DNA from: Streptomyces ortus
GTDB lineage: Bacteria; Actinomycetota; Actinomycetes; Streptomycetales; Streptomycetaceae
Direction: 5' to 3'
Assembly: GCF_026341275.1 (NCBI RefSeq)
Contig: NZ_JAIFZO010000002.1
Span: 5,672,118-5,736,117, forward strand
Length of the DNA: 64,000 nucleotides
The stretch's first letter is position 1. Each line of letters opens with the position of its first letter. The position numbers and the translations under genes are program-made. Below, piece by piece: positions 17,359 to 25,400 of the stretch. The notes beneath the pieces were generated by a model that did no database searches, was not told where the DNA came from, and saw nothing but the letters and a program-made list of their open reading frames with translations.

Positions 17359-18840
17359 TCAGACCTGCTCGGTGTCCGACGTCTCCCGCGGTCGTGCGTC
17401 CCCGCCGCGCCGCACCTTCTCCAGTACCAGCGAGATGCCCACGACCACGCCGGCCACCAGCAGTGACAGCAGCACGGTCTGCCGGCCGTCGTGCTCGGTG
17501 TCGGTGAGCATGTAGCCGAGGACGAAGACGATCAGTGCGATCGTCGCCCACGTCAGATACGGGTACAGCCACATCCGTACGACCAGTTTCTCCGGCGTCT
17601 CGCGCTCGATGATCTTCCGCATGCGCAGCTGCGAGAGACAGATGACGAGCCAGACGAACAGGGCGACCGCGCCGGAGGAGTTGACGAGGAAGAGGAAGAC
17701 CGAGTCGGGGAACTCGTAGTTGAAGAACACGGCGACGAAGCCGAAGGCGACCGACGCGAGGATCGCGGTCATCGGGACGCCACGGCCCGTGGTGCGGGCG
17801 AAGGCCTTGGGCGCGTCACCGCGCCGGCCGAGCGAGAAGGCCATGCGGGAGGCCGTGTAGAGGCCGGAGTTGAGACACGACAGGACGGACGTCAGCACGA
17901 TGAACTTCATGATCTCGCCGGCGTTGGCGATACCGAGCGAGTTCAGGGCGGCGACGTACGAACCGTCCTTCTGGATGGACTCGGAGTCCCACGGCAGCAG
18001 CGTGACGACGACGAAGATCGAGCCGAGGTAGAAGACGCCGATCCGCCAGATGACGCTGTTGGTGGACTTGGTGACGGCGCGCTGCGGGTTCTCGGACTCG
18101 CCGGCCGCGAGGGTGGCGATCTCGCTGCCCATGAAGGAGAAGACGACGAGCAGGATGCCGGTGAGGATCGAGCCGGGTCCGTGCGGCAGGAAGCCGCCGT
18201 GCTCCGTGAGGTTCCCGAGCCCGGCGCTGTCGGTGTCGGCGCCCGGCAGCAGACCGAAGACGGCGAGCCCGCCGATGACGATGAAGGCGCCGATGGCGAC
18301 GACCTTGATCCCGGCGAACCAGAACTCGAACTCGCCGTACGAGCCGACGGAGCCGAGGTTCGTCGCGGTCAGCACCAGCATGACGATGAGCGCCCAGCCC
18401 CACTGCGGTACGGCCGGGACCCAGCTCTCCAGGATCACCGCGCCCGCGGTGGCCTCGATCGCGAGCACGACGACCCAGAAGAACCAGTAGAGCCAGCCGA
18501 TGGAGAAGCCCGCCCAGCGGCCGAGCGCCCGGTCGGCGTGCGCGGAGAACGAGCCCGAGGTCGGATTCGCGGCGGACATCTCGCCGAGCATCCGCATCAC
18601 GAGGACGACCATGGTGCCGACGAGGAAGTACGACAGCAGGATGCCGGGGCCCGCGGTGGCGATACCGGTGCTGGAGCCGACGAAGAGGCCGGCGCCGATG
18701 ACCCCGCCGATCGCGATCATCGACAGATGCCGGTTCTTGAGCCCGGCCTGGAGTCCGCCGTCGGGTTCTCCGGGGGTTCCGGGCCCTCCTGGGCCCTCGG
18801 GGCCGTTACCGGCCTTCGACAGAGTCGGCTGCGAGGTCAT
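17359..18840 (-). CDS. Amino-acid permease (APC family, GABA/aromatic permease type)
   Basis: 493-residue cytoplasmic-membrane transporter with about 12 hydrophobic segments. The AAT signature near the start (HLSMIAIGGVIGAGLFVGSS) and the SFMGSEIATLAAGESENPQR block mark the amino-acid/proton symporter family that includes GabP, AroP and AnsP; the exact substrate cannot be read. A Gly/Pro-rich hydrophilic N-terminal tail of about 35 residues precedes helix 1. It ends at the shared terminator. Three GTGAAY repeats lie in its promoter region. Confidence 0.92.
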   Translation of the reverse strand: MTSQPTLSKAGNGPEGPGGPGTPGEPDGGLQAGLKNRHLSMIAIGGVIGAGLFVGSSTGIATAGPGILLSYFLVGTMVVLVMRMLGEMSAANPTSGSFSAHADRALGRWAGFSIGWLYWFFWVVVLAIEATAGAVILESWVPAVPQWGWALIVMLVLTATNLGSVGSYGEFEFWFAGIKVVAIGAFIVIGGLAVFGLLPGADTDSAGLGNLTEHGGFLPHGPGSILTGILLVVFSFMGSEIATLAAGESENPQRAVTKSTNSVIWRIGVFYLGSIFVVVTLLPWDSESIQKDGSYVAALNSLGIANAGEIMKFIVLTSVLSCLNSGLYTASRMAFSLGRRGDAPKAFARTTGRGVPMTAILASVAFGFVAVFFNYEFPDSVFLFLVNSSGAVALFVWLVICLSQLRMRKIIERETPEKLVVRMWLYPYLTWATIALIVFVLGYMLTDTEHDGRQTVLLSLLVAGVVVGISLVLEKVRRGGDARPRETSDTEQV

Positions 18841-18916
18841 GGGGGGATTCCTTTACGCCGGGGACTGTGGGGACGTTGGGACAGTGGCGAGTGGGGGGGC
18901 TCGGCGAGCCGGTCCA

Positions 18917-18945
18917 GTGAATCCCAGGTGAATGGATTCGTGAAC
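18917..18945. promoter_or_regulatory. Triple GTGAAY repeat in the permease promoter region
   Basis: GTGAAT at 18917, GTGAAT at 18928 and GTGAAC at 18940 are spaced 11 and 12 bp. On the permease coding strand they read ATTCAC, ATTCAC and GTTCAC. Such helically phased repeats suit a response regulator (PhoP- or GlnR-like), but the 12-bp gap departs from a strict PHO box. Confidence 0.35.
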
Positions 18946-19082
18946 CTTTGAATCCAGATCGTTATTTGAGGTTTCTCTGAGGTTCTGTAGTGTTGCTGGT
19001 GCTTTTCCGGGAACCACCCCGGAGAGTTTCCCGCGCCTGCCCCGACGGGGCCGATCCGAAACGGCCGTGTCACACTCGGACC

Positions 19083-19568
19083 ATGCGCGTGTACCTCGGT
19101 TCCGACCATGCCGGTTTCGAACTCAAGAACCACCTCGTCGAGTGGCTCAAGTCCGCCGGGCACGAGCCCGTCGACTGCGGGCCCCTCATTTACGACGCCC
19201 AGGACGACTACCCGCCGTTCTGCCTGCGTGCCGCCGAGCGTGCCGCGGCCGACCCCGAGGGGCTGGGCATCGTGATCGGCGGGTCCGGGAACGGCGAGCA
19301 GATCGCCGCGAACAAGGTGGCGGGGGTGCGGGCGGCTCTCGCGTGGAGCGTGGAGACCGCGGCGCTCGGGCGGCAGCACAATGACGCCAATGTCGTGGCC
19401 GTGGGGGCGCGGATGCACTCCGAGGAGGAGGCGACGAAGTTCGTCGAGACCTTCCTGAACACGCCGTTCTCGGGTGATGAGCGGCACGTTCGGCGGATCG
19501 ACATGCTGTCGGCGTACGAGTCGACCGGGGACCTCCCCGCGATCCCGGCGCACCACCCGCAGGGCTAG
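19083..19568 (+). CDS. rpiB: Ribose-5-phosphate isomerase B
   Basis: 161 residues, typical of the RpiB/LacAB family that interconverts ribose-5-phosphate and ribulose-5-phosphate in the pentose phosphate pathway. Characteristic blocks are GSDHAGFELK, the phosphate-binding GGSGNGEQIAANK and RHVRRIDML. The actinobacterial type lacks the catalytic Cys loop of E. coli RpiB. The start is ATG 19083. A -10-like CACACT lies exactly 6 bp before it and no Shine-Dalgarno is seen, so the mRNA is probably leaderless. Confidence 0.92.
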   Translation: MRVYLGSDHAGFELKNHLVEWLKSAGHEPVDCGPLIYDAQDDYPPFCLRAAERAAADPEGLGIVIGGSGNGEQIAANKVAGVRAALAWSVETAALGRQHNDANVVAVGARMHSEEEATKFVETFLNTPFSGDERHVRRIDMLSAYESTGDLPAIPAHHPQG

Positions 19569-19628
19569 AACTTTATTCGCCCCCGCCGCCCCTACCTCGG
19601 GGGCGCTACCCCCGAACCCCCGGTCCGC

Positions 19629-19670
19629 AAACGCCGGACGGGCTGAAGCATTTCAGCCCGTCCGGCGTTT
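19629..19670. repeat. REP-like palindrome / terminator (CGCCGGACGGGCTG family)
   Basis: Perfect 19-bp arms (19629-19647 and 19652-19670) around a 4-nt loop. It follows rpiB and probably works as its terminator. The same sequence family recurs near 26873, 52743 and 53504. Confidence 0.75.
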
Positions 19671-19755
19671 GAGGACGAGCGCGTCAGCGCGACAGGGGGT
19701 CCGGGGGCGCAGCCCCCGGTTTCGGGAAGGGGCGGGGCTGGGGAGGAGAACCCCC

Positions 19756-19934
19756 CTAGGGTCTGTCTGACAATTCCCGTCTGCCGCGCGACGCCATGCA
19801 CGCACTCTCGCCGCACCGGGCGCAGAGCCAAGTACGTCCAGTACGAGGCTCTACGCCCGGCACACCGAGAGCACGCACCTGACGCCGCGCAGCCGCCCTA
19901 CGGGCGACGACGGGAATTGTCAGACAGACCCTAG
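19756..19934. mobile_element. MITE-like palindromic element with 26-bp terminal inverted repeats
   Basis: A 179-bp element whose ends are perfect 26-bp inverted copies (19756-19781 and 19909-19934), beginning CTAGGGTCTGTCTGACAATT. The inner sequence is also a long imperfect palindrome centred near 19846. No protein is encoded. The terminal CTAG could be a duplicated target. The right end forms part of the AGGAGGA ribosome site of the next gene. Confidence 0.7.
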
Positions 19935-19942
19935 GAGGACCC

Positions 19943-20752
19943 GTGCCGGAGGGGCACACCATCCACCGCCTGGCCGAGGACTACCTCCGCGCGTTCGGCG
20001 ACCGCAAGGCCCACGTGACCAGCCCCCAGGGCAAGTTCACGGCCGCCGCCGCCCTCCTGGACGGCACGACCCTCACCACCGCCGAGGCCCACGGAAAGCA
20101 CCTCTTCCTCCGCTTCGAGACGGAGGACTGGATCCACATCCACCTCGGCCTCTTCGGCAAGGTCGCCTTCGGCGGATCCCCCGCGCTCCCGCCCACCGAC
20201 ACGGTCCGCCTGAGGCTCAGGAACGACACCGCGTACGTGGACCTCCGCGGCCCCACGACCTGCACCCTGATCACGGACGCGGAGAAGCAGGCGATACACG
20301 CCCGCCTGGGCCCCGACCCGCTGCGCGAGGACGCCGAGCCGGAGCGGGCGTACGAGCGCGTCTCCCGCAGCCGTACGACGATCGCCGCCCTGCTCATGGA
20401 CCAGAAGGTCATCGCGGGCGTCGGCAACGTCTACCGCGCCGAGGTCCTCTTCCGGCACGGCATCGACCCGTACCGGCCGGGCCGGGGCGTCACGCGCGCC
20501 GAGTGGGACGCGATGTGGGCGGACCTGGTGGCGCTCATGCGCGAGGGGGTCCGCAACAACCGGATCGACACGGTCCGGCCGGAGCACGAGCCGGAGGCGA
20601 TGGGCCGCCCGCCGCGCAAGGACGACCACGGCGGCGAGGTCTACGTGTACCGCAGGGCCACCCTGCCCTGCCACGTCTGTGGCGGCGAGATCCGCACCGC
20701 CGGTCTCGCCGCCCGCAACCTCTTCTGGTGCCCTACCTGTCAGAAGGCGTGA
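19943..20752 (+). CDS. Fpg/Nei-family DNA glycosylase (endonuclease VIII-like)
   Basis: 269-residue base-excision repair enzyme. After processing, Pro2 and Glu3 (MPEGHTIHRLAE) are the catalytic nucleophile and acid. A helix-two-turn-helix segment (DQKVIAGVGNVYRAEVLF) and a C-terminal zinc finger (CHVCGGEIRTAG...CPTC) follow. The EGHT start rather than ELPE points to the Nei/Nei2 side of the family, which removes oxidised pyrimidines. The GTG start has AGGAGGA 3 nt upstream, and this ribosome site overlaps the end of the palindromic element, so the element may have displaced the native promoter. Confidence 0.93.
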   Translation: MPEGHTIHRLAEDYLRAFGDRKAHVTSPQGKFTAAAALLDGTTLTTAEAHGKHLFLRFETEDWIHIHLGLFGKVAFGGSPALPPTDTVRLRLRNDTAYVDLRGPTTCTLITDAEKQAIHARLGPDPLREDAEPERAYERVSRSRTTIAALLMDQKVIAGVGNVYRAEVLFRHGIDPYRPGRGVTRAEWDAMWADLVALMREGVRNNRIDTVRPEHEPEAMGRPPRKDDHGGEVYVYRRATLPCHVCGGEIRTAGLAARNLFWCPTCQKA

Positions 20753-20762
20753 GCACCGGCCC

Positions 20763-21962
20763 TCATTCGAAGGAGTCGAGGGAGATGGTCGCGTCCTTCG
20801 GGTCGCCGTCGTGCACCAGCGACTCGTGGTTGCCGACGTCGTCGAACGCGAAGGCGTACGCCTGCCCGTTCTGCATCTGCTCGTGGACCAGCCGGGCGTA
20901 GTGGTTGGTGACGCCGTCCTGGTAGAAGCCGGACGCGTCGGCGTCGGGCTGCTCGGAGTTGCTGAGCAGGGTCGACCGGTTGTACGCGGCGCACAGGGTG
21001 CGTGAAATGGGGCCGCGGACCTGGTCGTTGGGGGCGTCCAGCTTGTTGTAGCAGCCGAACACGGAGTCCGAGTCGGGCTTGTCGAAGGACGTCACGACGG
21101 CACCCGTACCGTCGGTGAAGTCCATCTTGTCGCCGTTGACCTTGCCCTGGAACTTCTTGTCGGGCTGGTCCTTGAACGGGGTCACCGTGAGCGTGTCGGT
21201 GGCGTACTTCGTCCAGACCCGGTCGATGTAGTCGTTCATCACATCCGCCGGGATGGCACCCGAGCCGATGGCGTGGCCCGGGGCGAGCACCCGCAGCGGT
21301 GTGCCGTCGCCGCGGGACTCGACCAGTCCCTCCCAGCCGCCGCCCTGTGCCTTCAGCCCGTCGACGACGGCCCGGTAGCCGCCCGGCTTGAGCTTGCCGG
21401 TCTCCTTGGTGGAGCCGTCGCCGGCGGTGAGCCCCACGGAGTAGGGGGCGGAGAACATGTCGACCTGGGTGGAGTTCAGCCACAGACCGGAGTCGTTGAG
21501 CGTGTACTCGGTCCAGTTGAACAGGGTGTCGTGGTTGGGGTCCGAGGCGTTCTGCACGGCGGGCTGCACGAGTCCACCGTCGGCGAGCCTGAAGTCCAGC
21601 TTCTGGCCGTACGAGAAGTAGACGCGGCCGGAGAACTTCGGGAGCCGGACGGTCTTGGACGCGCCGTCGGCGGGCCCGGCGAACGAGGCGTCGGGGGCCG
21701 GGACGGGCGGGGCGCCACCAGCCGGCCAGGCGTGGAAGGTGCCGGTCTCGTCGGCGTATCCCTGCTTGCCGGAGGCGAGTTCGGTGCCGATCACGTACAC
21801 GTACACCTGCTCGCCGCTGCCCGAGGTGTTCTTCAGGGTGAGCGGGATGGTGTCCGCGACGGCGGAGGCCCGGTCGGCCGGTCCTGCGACGATGGCGACG
21901 GCGCCGAGCGCCGCCGCGACGGCCAGGGACGCCGTCAGCTTGCGGGGGGAGAGCAGATTCAT
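20763..21962 (-). CDS. Secreted GH64 beta-1,3-glucanase (laminaripentaose-producing type)
   Basis: 399 residues with a signal peptide (LTASLAVAAALGAVAIVAG) cleaved near ASAVADT. The rest matches the GH64 thaumatin-like fold, with TIPLTLKNTSGSGEQVYVYV at the start and FSGRVYFSYGQKLDF, FNWTEYTLND and VDMFSAPYSVGL blocks. The enzyme would cut fungal or algal beta-1,3-glucan outside the cell. It is the last gene of a leftward run with a chitinase and an LPMO (gaps of 99 and 50 bp), probably one operon aimed at fungal cell walls. Confidence 0.9.
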   Translation of the reverse strand: MNLLSPRKLTASLAVAAALGAVAIVAGPADRASAVADTIPLTLKNTSGSGEQVYVYVIGTELASGKQGYADETGTFHAWPAGGAPPVPAPDASFAGPADGASKTVRLPKFSGRVYFSYGQKLDFRLADGGLVQPAVQNASDPNHDTLFNWTEYTLNDSGLWLNSTQVDMFSAPYSVGLTAGDGSTKETGKLKPGGYRAVVDGLKAQGGGWEGLVESRGDGTPLRVLAPGHAIGSGAIPADVMNDYIDRVWTKYATDTLTVTPFKDQPDKKFQGKVNGDKMDFTDGTGAVVTSFDKPDSDSVFGCYNKLDAPNDQVRGPISRTLCAAYNRSTLLSNSEQPDADASGFYQDGVTNHYARLVHEQMQNGQAYAFAFDDVGNHESLVHDGDPKDATISLDSFE

Positions 21963-22061
21963 GCGGTCCTCGTCAGTGGGGTGAGGGGGGATGGAGGGCG
22001 GGCGGGTGCCGCTCGGTCCGGGTGGGGCCGGAGCCGAGCGGCCAGGGGCTCGGCCCCGGGG

Positions 22062-22796
22062 TCAGCAGCTGAGGTTGCCGCCGGGCTCGACGCCGAGCAG
22101 TTGCGTGAAGCGCTGGTAGTTGTCGATCCGGCTCTGGACCTGGCCCGGGTTGCCGCCGTCGCACTCCAGGCTGCCGTTGATCGAGCGGATGGTCTCGCCG
22201 AATCCGGCGCCGTCGACCATGGCGTCGTGCGGCGTCATGGTGCCGGGCCCGGTCTGGGTGTTCCAGTACCACAGGCCCGTCTTCCAGGCGACGGCCGCGT
22301 CGTTCTGCACGAGGTCGGGGTTGTTGAGCAGGTCGATGCCGAGGGCGTCGCCCGCGGCCTTGTAGTTGAAGTTCCAGCTGAGCTGGACCGGGCCCCGGCC
22401 GTAGTACTTGTCGTTGCCGGCCGGGCAGCCGTACGGCTGCCCGGTGTCGCAGTAGTGCGGGTAGTTGGCGGTGTTCTGCTCCACCACGTACTGCAGGCCG
22501 CCGGTCTCGTGGCCGACGTTGGCGAGGAAGGCGGCGGCCTCCTGCTTCTTCACCGTGTCGCTGCCCGTGGTGCCGAAGCCCGGGTAGGCGTCGAGCGCGG
22601 CGGTGAGACCGCTGTACGTGTAGAACGAGTTGCGGCCCGGGAACATGGCGTCGAACTGGGCCTCGCTGACCACGAACGCGGCGGCCGAGGTGTTGTCGCC
22701 GGCCTTCTGCGCCGAGGCCGTCGGGGCGAGGGTGAGCGTGCAGAGGGCGGCGGCAGCGCCGGTGGCGGTCAGCAGTCCGAGTATGCGTCGGTGCAC
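22062..22796 (-). CDS. Secreted GH19 chitinase
   Basis: 244 residues from the GTG at 22796, which has AGGAG upstream. It has a signal peptide (LLTATGAAAALCTLTLAPTASA) and the GH19 catalytic core with catalytic Glu in GHETGG, plus YYGRGPVQLSWNFNYKAAG and NPDLVQNDAAVAWKTGLWYW. No carbohydrate-binding module is present, so it is a single-domain enzyme like Streptomyces ChiF/ChiG types. GH19 chitinases hydrolyse chitin by inversion and often inhibit fungi. It sits between the LPMO and GH64 genes. Confidence 0.93.
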   Translation of the reverse strand: MHRRILGLLTATGAAAALCTLTLAPTASAQKAGDNTSAAAFVVSEAQFDAMFPGRNSFYTYSGLTAALDAYPGFGTTGSDTVKKQEAAAFLANVGHETGGLQYVVEQNTANYPHYCDTGQPYGCPAGNDKYYGRGPVQLSWNFNYKAAGDALGIDLLNNPDLVQNDAAVAWKTGLWYWNTQTGPGTMTPHDAMVDGAGFGETIRSINGSLECDGGNPGQVQSRIDNYQRFTQLLGVEPGGNLSC

Positions 22797-22846
22797 GGTA
22801 CGACTCCTGTGGGGTGGGAGTGAGGTGTGGGGGGACGCGCGGCCCG

Positions 22847-23365
22847 TCAGCCGCCGACGTTGACGTCGATGCAGGCGTAGAAGGCGTTGTCGGTGTCGGC
22901 CACGTTCCAGACGGCCAGGACCTTCTGCTTGCCGGTGAGGCCGCCGAAGTCGACCTGGTGGTTCACCACCGCGTCCGGCTGGGCCCCGCCGTCGTCGAAC
23001 CGCGCGATCCGCGAGCCGCCGACGTAGTAGTCCCAGGTGCTGGTGGAGTGCCGGGCGGTCAGCTTCCACGAGAACGTCGCGTTCTTCGGCACCGGCGTGA
23101 CGGTCCAGCCCCTGCTGTCGTCGTCCAGGTCGGAGAAGCGGCTGTTGCCGCCACTGCAGCTGGTCAGGCCCTTGGGGCCCTCGACGCTCTGCGGCTCGTA
23201 GGTGATGTCCCCGCAGGACACCGTGCCCGCGGCGCACTGCGCCTGGCGGCTGGGCGGATCGGAGATGTAGCCGTGGGCGCTCGCCGACCCGGCGGGCAGG
23301 CTCACGGCGATGACGGGGGCGAGTACGGCACCTATGAGGGCAGCCGTCTTCCTGCTGGCGTGCAT
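22847..23365 (-). CDS. AA10 lytic polysaccharide monooxygenase (chitin-active)
   Basis: 172 residues. The signal peptide ends ASA before His31, which becomes the mature N-terminus. His31 and His106 (TARHSTSTWDYY) form the copper histidine brace of AA10 enzymes (formerly CBM33). Cysteine pairs (QCAAGTVSCGD, SCSGG, YACID) fit the usual disulphides. The enzyme cleaves crystalline chitin oxidatively and so helps the chitinase encoded next. Being first behind the DasR-like site and promoter, it leads the operon. Confidence 0.93.
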   Translation of the reverse strand: MHASRKTAALIGAVLAPVIAVSLPAGSASAHGYISDPPSRQAQCAAGTVSCGDITYEPQSVEGPKGLTSCSGGNSRFSDLDDDSRGWTVTPVPKNATFSWKLTARHSTSTWDYYVGGSRIARFDDGGAQPDAVVNHQVDFGGLTGKQKVLAVWNVADTDNAFYACIDVNVGG

Positions 23366-23545
23366 GGGGACTCCTTCACATCAGGCCTTCCCGGGCACGC
23401 ACGGCTGTGTGGGGGACCGTACGTGACGGGACCGGCCTCTCGTGGGTGGGGGGCCAAGAGGCTCGAAGGGGAACCGCTGCGGCCGTTCACGCAGGGTAGG
23501 TTGCTCCAGCGAAGGGCCAACTCCCCGAACGGAACGGCGCGTTCT

Positions 23546-23561
23546 GTTGGCCTAGACCATA
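23546..23561. promoter_or_regulatory. DasR-responsive element (dre)
   Basis: GTTGGCCTAGACCATA matches the dre consensus A(C/G)TGGTCTAGACCA(G/C)T in its core TGGYCTAGACCA. In Streptomyces the GntR repressor DasR binds such sites and is released by amino-sugar phosphates, controlling chitin use. Here it overlaps the predicted -10 of the LPMO operon. Confidence 0.75.
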
Positions 23562-23586
23562 CAAGTGGCTCGTCGCGATGTGTCAA
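23556..23586 (-). promoter_or_regulatory. Predicted promoter of the LPMO-GH19-GH64 operon
   Basis: On the minus strand, TTGACA (23586-23581) and TATGGT (23561-23556) are separated by 19 bp. The -10 lies within the dre, which suits repression by steric block. The leader would be about 180 nt. Confidence 0.5.
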
Positions 23587-23978
23587 GGGCGGGAGAAGGC
23601 ACCGCCTGGGGATGTCCGGCGGTCCGTGCCCCGACACGGGCCCACCCCCGCGGCGGTGTCACGCGGGGGTGCGGTACGTGCGGGGGGCGAAGGTTTCCGC
23701 AGGTGACGGAGGCGACGGGACGGCGGACGCGGGGCCGGGCGGGCCCCTCCGCCCGGAACGGACCACCGCACCGCACGGGCAGCTGAAAATTTCTGGGCCC
23801 GCCGATGGGATCGACTCGCCGCGCATACGATCGGCCGACCGGGGTACGCGCGACGTCATCGGGCCCTCCACGGCCCAACCGGACCTGCCCGCCCGGAGGT
23901 TCACGACGGCACAGAGGACGTATGCGGACGACGGATGCGCGGGGCCGGTTCGTCGGAGGGCCGGTTCACGGGACGGAC
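23587..23978. other. Intergenic region with no recognised feature
   Basis: I see no convincing coding region, RNA gene or strong hairpin here. Frames open on both strands are the usual high-GC artefacts. Confidence 0.6.
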
Positions 23979-25214
23979 TCAGAAGCCGTGCGGCAGCCAG
24001 GGCGCGACGACGGAGGCGAAGCCGGGCGCGGCCTCCCCGAGGGCGCCCCGGCGCAGTTCCCGCACCCGGCCCGCCGCGGCCAGCGAGACGAGGGAGACGC
24101 CGCCGAGGTAGGCCGCCCCCAAGTCCCTTACGGACAGGGCGATGTCGGCCGGGTCGGTGGTCCGCGCGCAGGACGCGCTCTTCGCGTCGCCGGACAGCCG
24201 CCAACGCCCCTCGTTCCAGGGACAGAAGGCGTCCTCGACCTCGAACACCACATCCACCGGCGCCTGGTACGTCCGCGCCTCCAGCGCCGCGCCGACCTCG
24301 ACGAGCCGCACATGGAGCGAGTCGCGCGGCGCCAGGTCGCACCGCCGGGTGTCGGAGACGAGGTGCTGCCAGGCGTCGTCCAGGGGCCTGTTCCACAGCT
24401 TGATCCTCGACGTCAGGTCGATACCGAAGAGGTGCCGCCACAGCGCCGCGTACGCGGCCGGGTCCAGCGCCTCCAGATCGCGCACCTCGACCGTGCCCTT
24501 CGGCCCGGCCGGCTCCCAGTCCGGCTTGATGAAGTAGCGCGCGTAGCCCACGACTTCGTCCCCCCGCCGCGCGAGCACGCACTGCAGGGGCGAGGTGCCC
24601 TTGCGGTCGCTCTCCGGGTCGAGCAGCGGCAGCCGCTCCCAGCCGGGCCGCCGCGCCAGCATCCCGGGCCGCTCCGCCACATGACGCGCGTACACCGCCT
24701 CGCAGGCCTCGGGAACCCCCGGCGCGGCCGGCTTCACGAGCCGCAGGCGTACGTCGTCCGTGCCGTCCGGCACCGACAGGCGCACCCGGGCCGTGTCGAT
24801 CTCGGCGCGCAGTTGCTGGGTCGCGATGCCGTAGCCGAAACGCCCGTAGATGGCCGGTTCGGACGCCGTCAGGGCGGCGAGCGGTTCACCCCAGGACCGT
24901 ACGTCGTCCAGTTGGCGACGCATCATCGAGGTGAGCACCCCGCGCCTGCGGTGCGTCGAGGCGACGCTCACCATCGTGACGCCGGCGGTCGGTACGGACG
25001 CGCCGCCCGGCACCGTGAGCCGGAAGGAGAAGGCGCCGGCCGTGCCCACGCACTCGTCACCGTCCCAGACCCCGAGGGAGCGGTCGTACTCCGTGAGATC
25101 GCTCCACAGGGCGCGCTCCTCGGCCGATTCCGGGACGCCGCCGAACGCGAGCTCCAGTTTCCCGTACCACGCGTCCCAGTCGGCGGGGGTCAGCGCGCGC
25201 AAGTCTGTCGTCAT
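23979..25214 (-). CDS. Eis-like GNAT N-acetyltransferase
   Basis: 411 residues, matching the Eis family (two GNAT-like domains plus a sterol-carrier-like C-terminal domain). The acetyl-CoA loop VASTHRRRGVLTSMMRRQ is in the first domain, and the protein ends in Phe (WLPHGF), whose carboxylate is the general base in Eis. Mycobacterial Eis acetylates amines of aminoglycosides at several positions; the Streptomyces substrate is unknown. The start at 25214 (MTTDLRALTPADW) is preferred over upstream in-frame starts that add 45 low-quality residues. It diverges from the PP2C gene. Confidence 0.9.
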   Translation of the reverse strand: MTTDLRALTPADWDAWYGKLELAFGGVPESAEERALWSDLTEYDRSLGVWDGDECVGTAGAFSFRLTVPGGASVPTAGVTMVSVASTHRRRGVLTSMMRRQLDDVRSWGEPLAALTASEPAIYGRFGYGIATQQLRAEIDTARVRLSVPDGTDDVRLRLVKPAAPGVPEACEAVYARHVAERPGMLARRPGWERLPLLDPESDRKGTSPLQCVLARRGDEVVGYARYFIKPDWEPAGPKGTVEVRDLEALDPAAYAALWRHLFGIDLTSRIKLWNRPLDDAWQHLVSDTRRCDLAPRDSLHVRLVEVGAALEARTYQAPVDVVFEVEDAFCPWNEGRWRLSGDAKSASCARTTDPADIALSVRDLGAAYLGGVSLVSLAAAGRVRELRRGALGEAAPGFASVVAPWLPHGF

Positions 25215-25400
25215 GTCCCCATGCCTACCAGGGCAATCCGGGATGAGCGACCGGATTTCTCCCGGGCGGGCGGTGCCGGGTCCCCTTCCGGCCGTACGCT
25301 CTGCGATGACCGGGCTTCCCTGTGACTTCCGTCCCCGGACGGGGGACAAGTGGGACCTCCCGTGCCAAGCACCTGGTCCGATGGATAGGGTCCCGAACTA

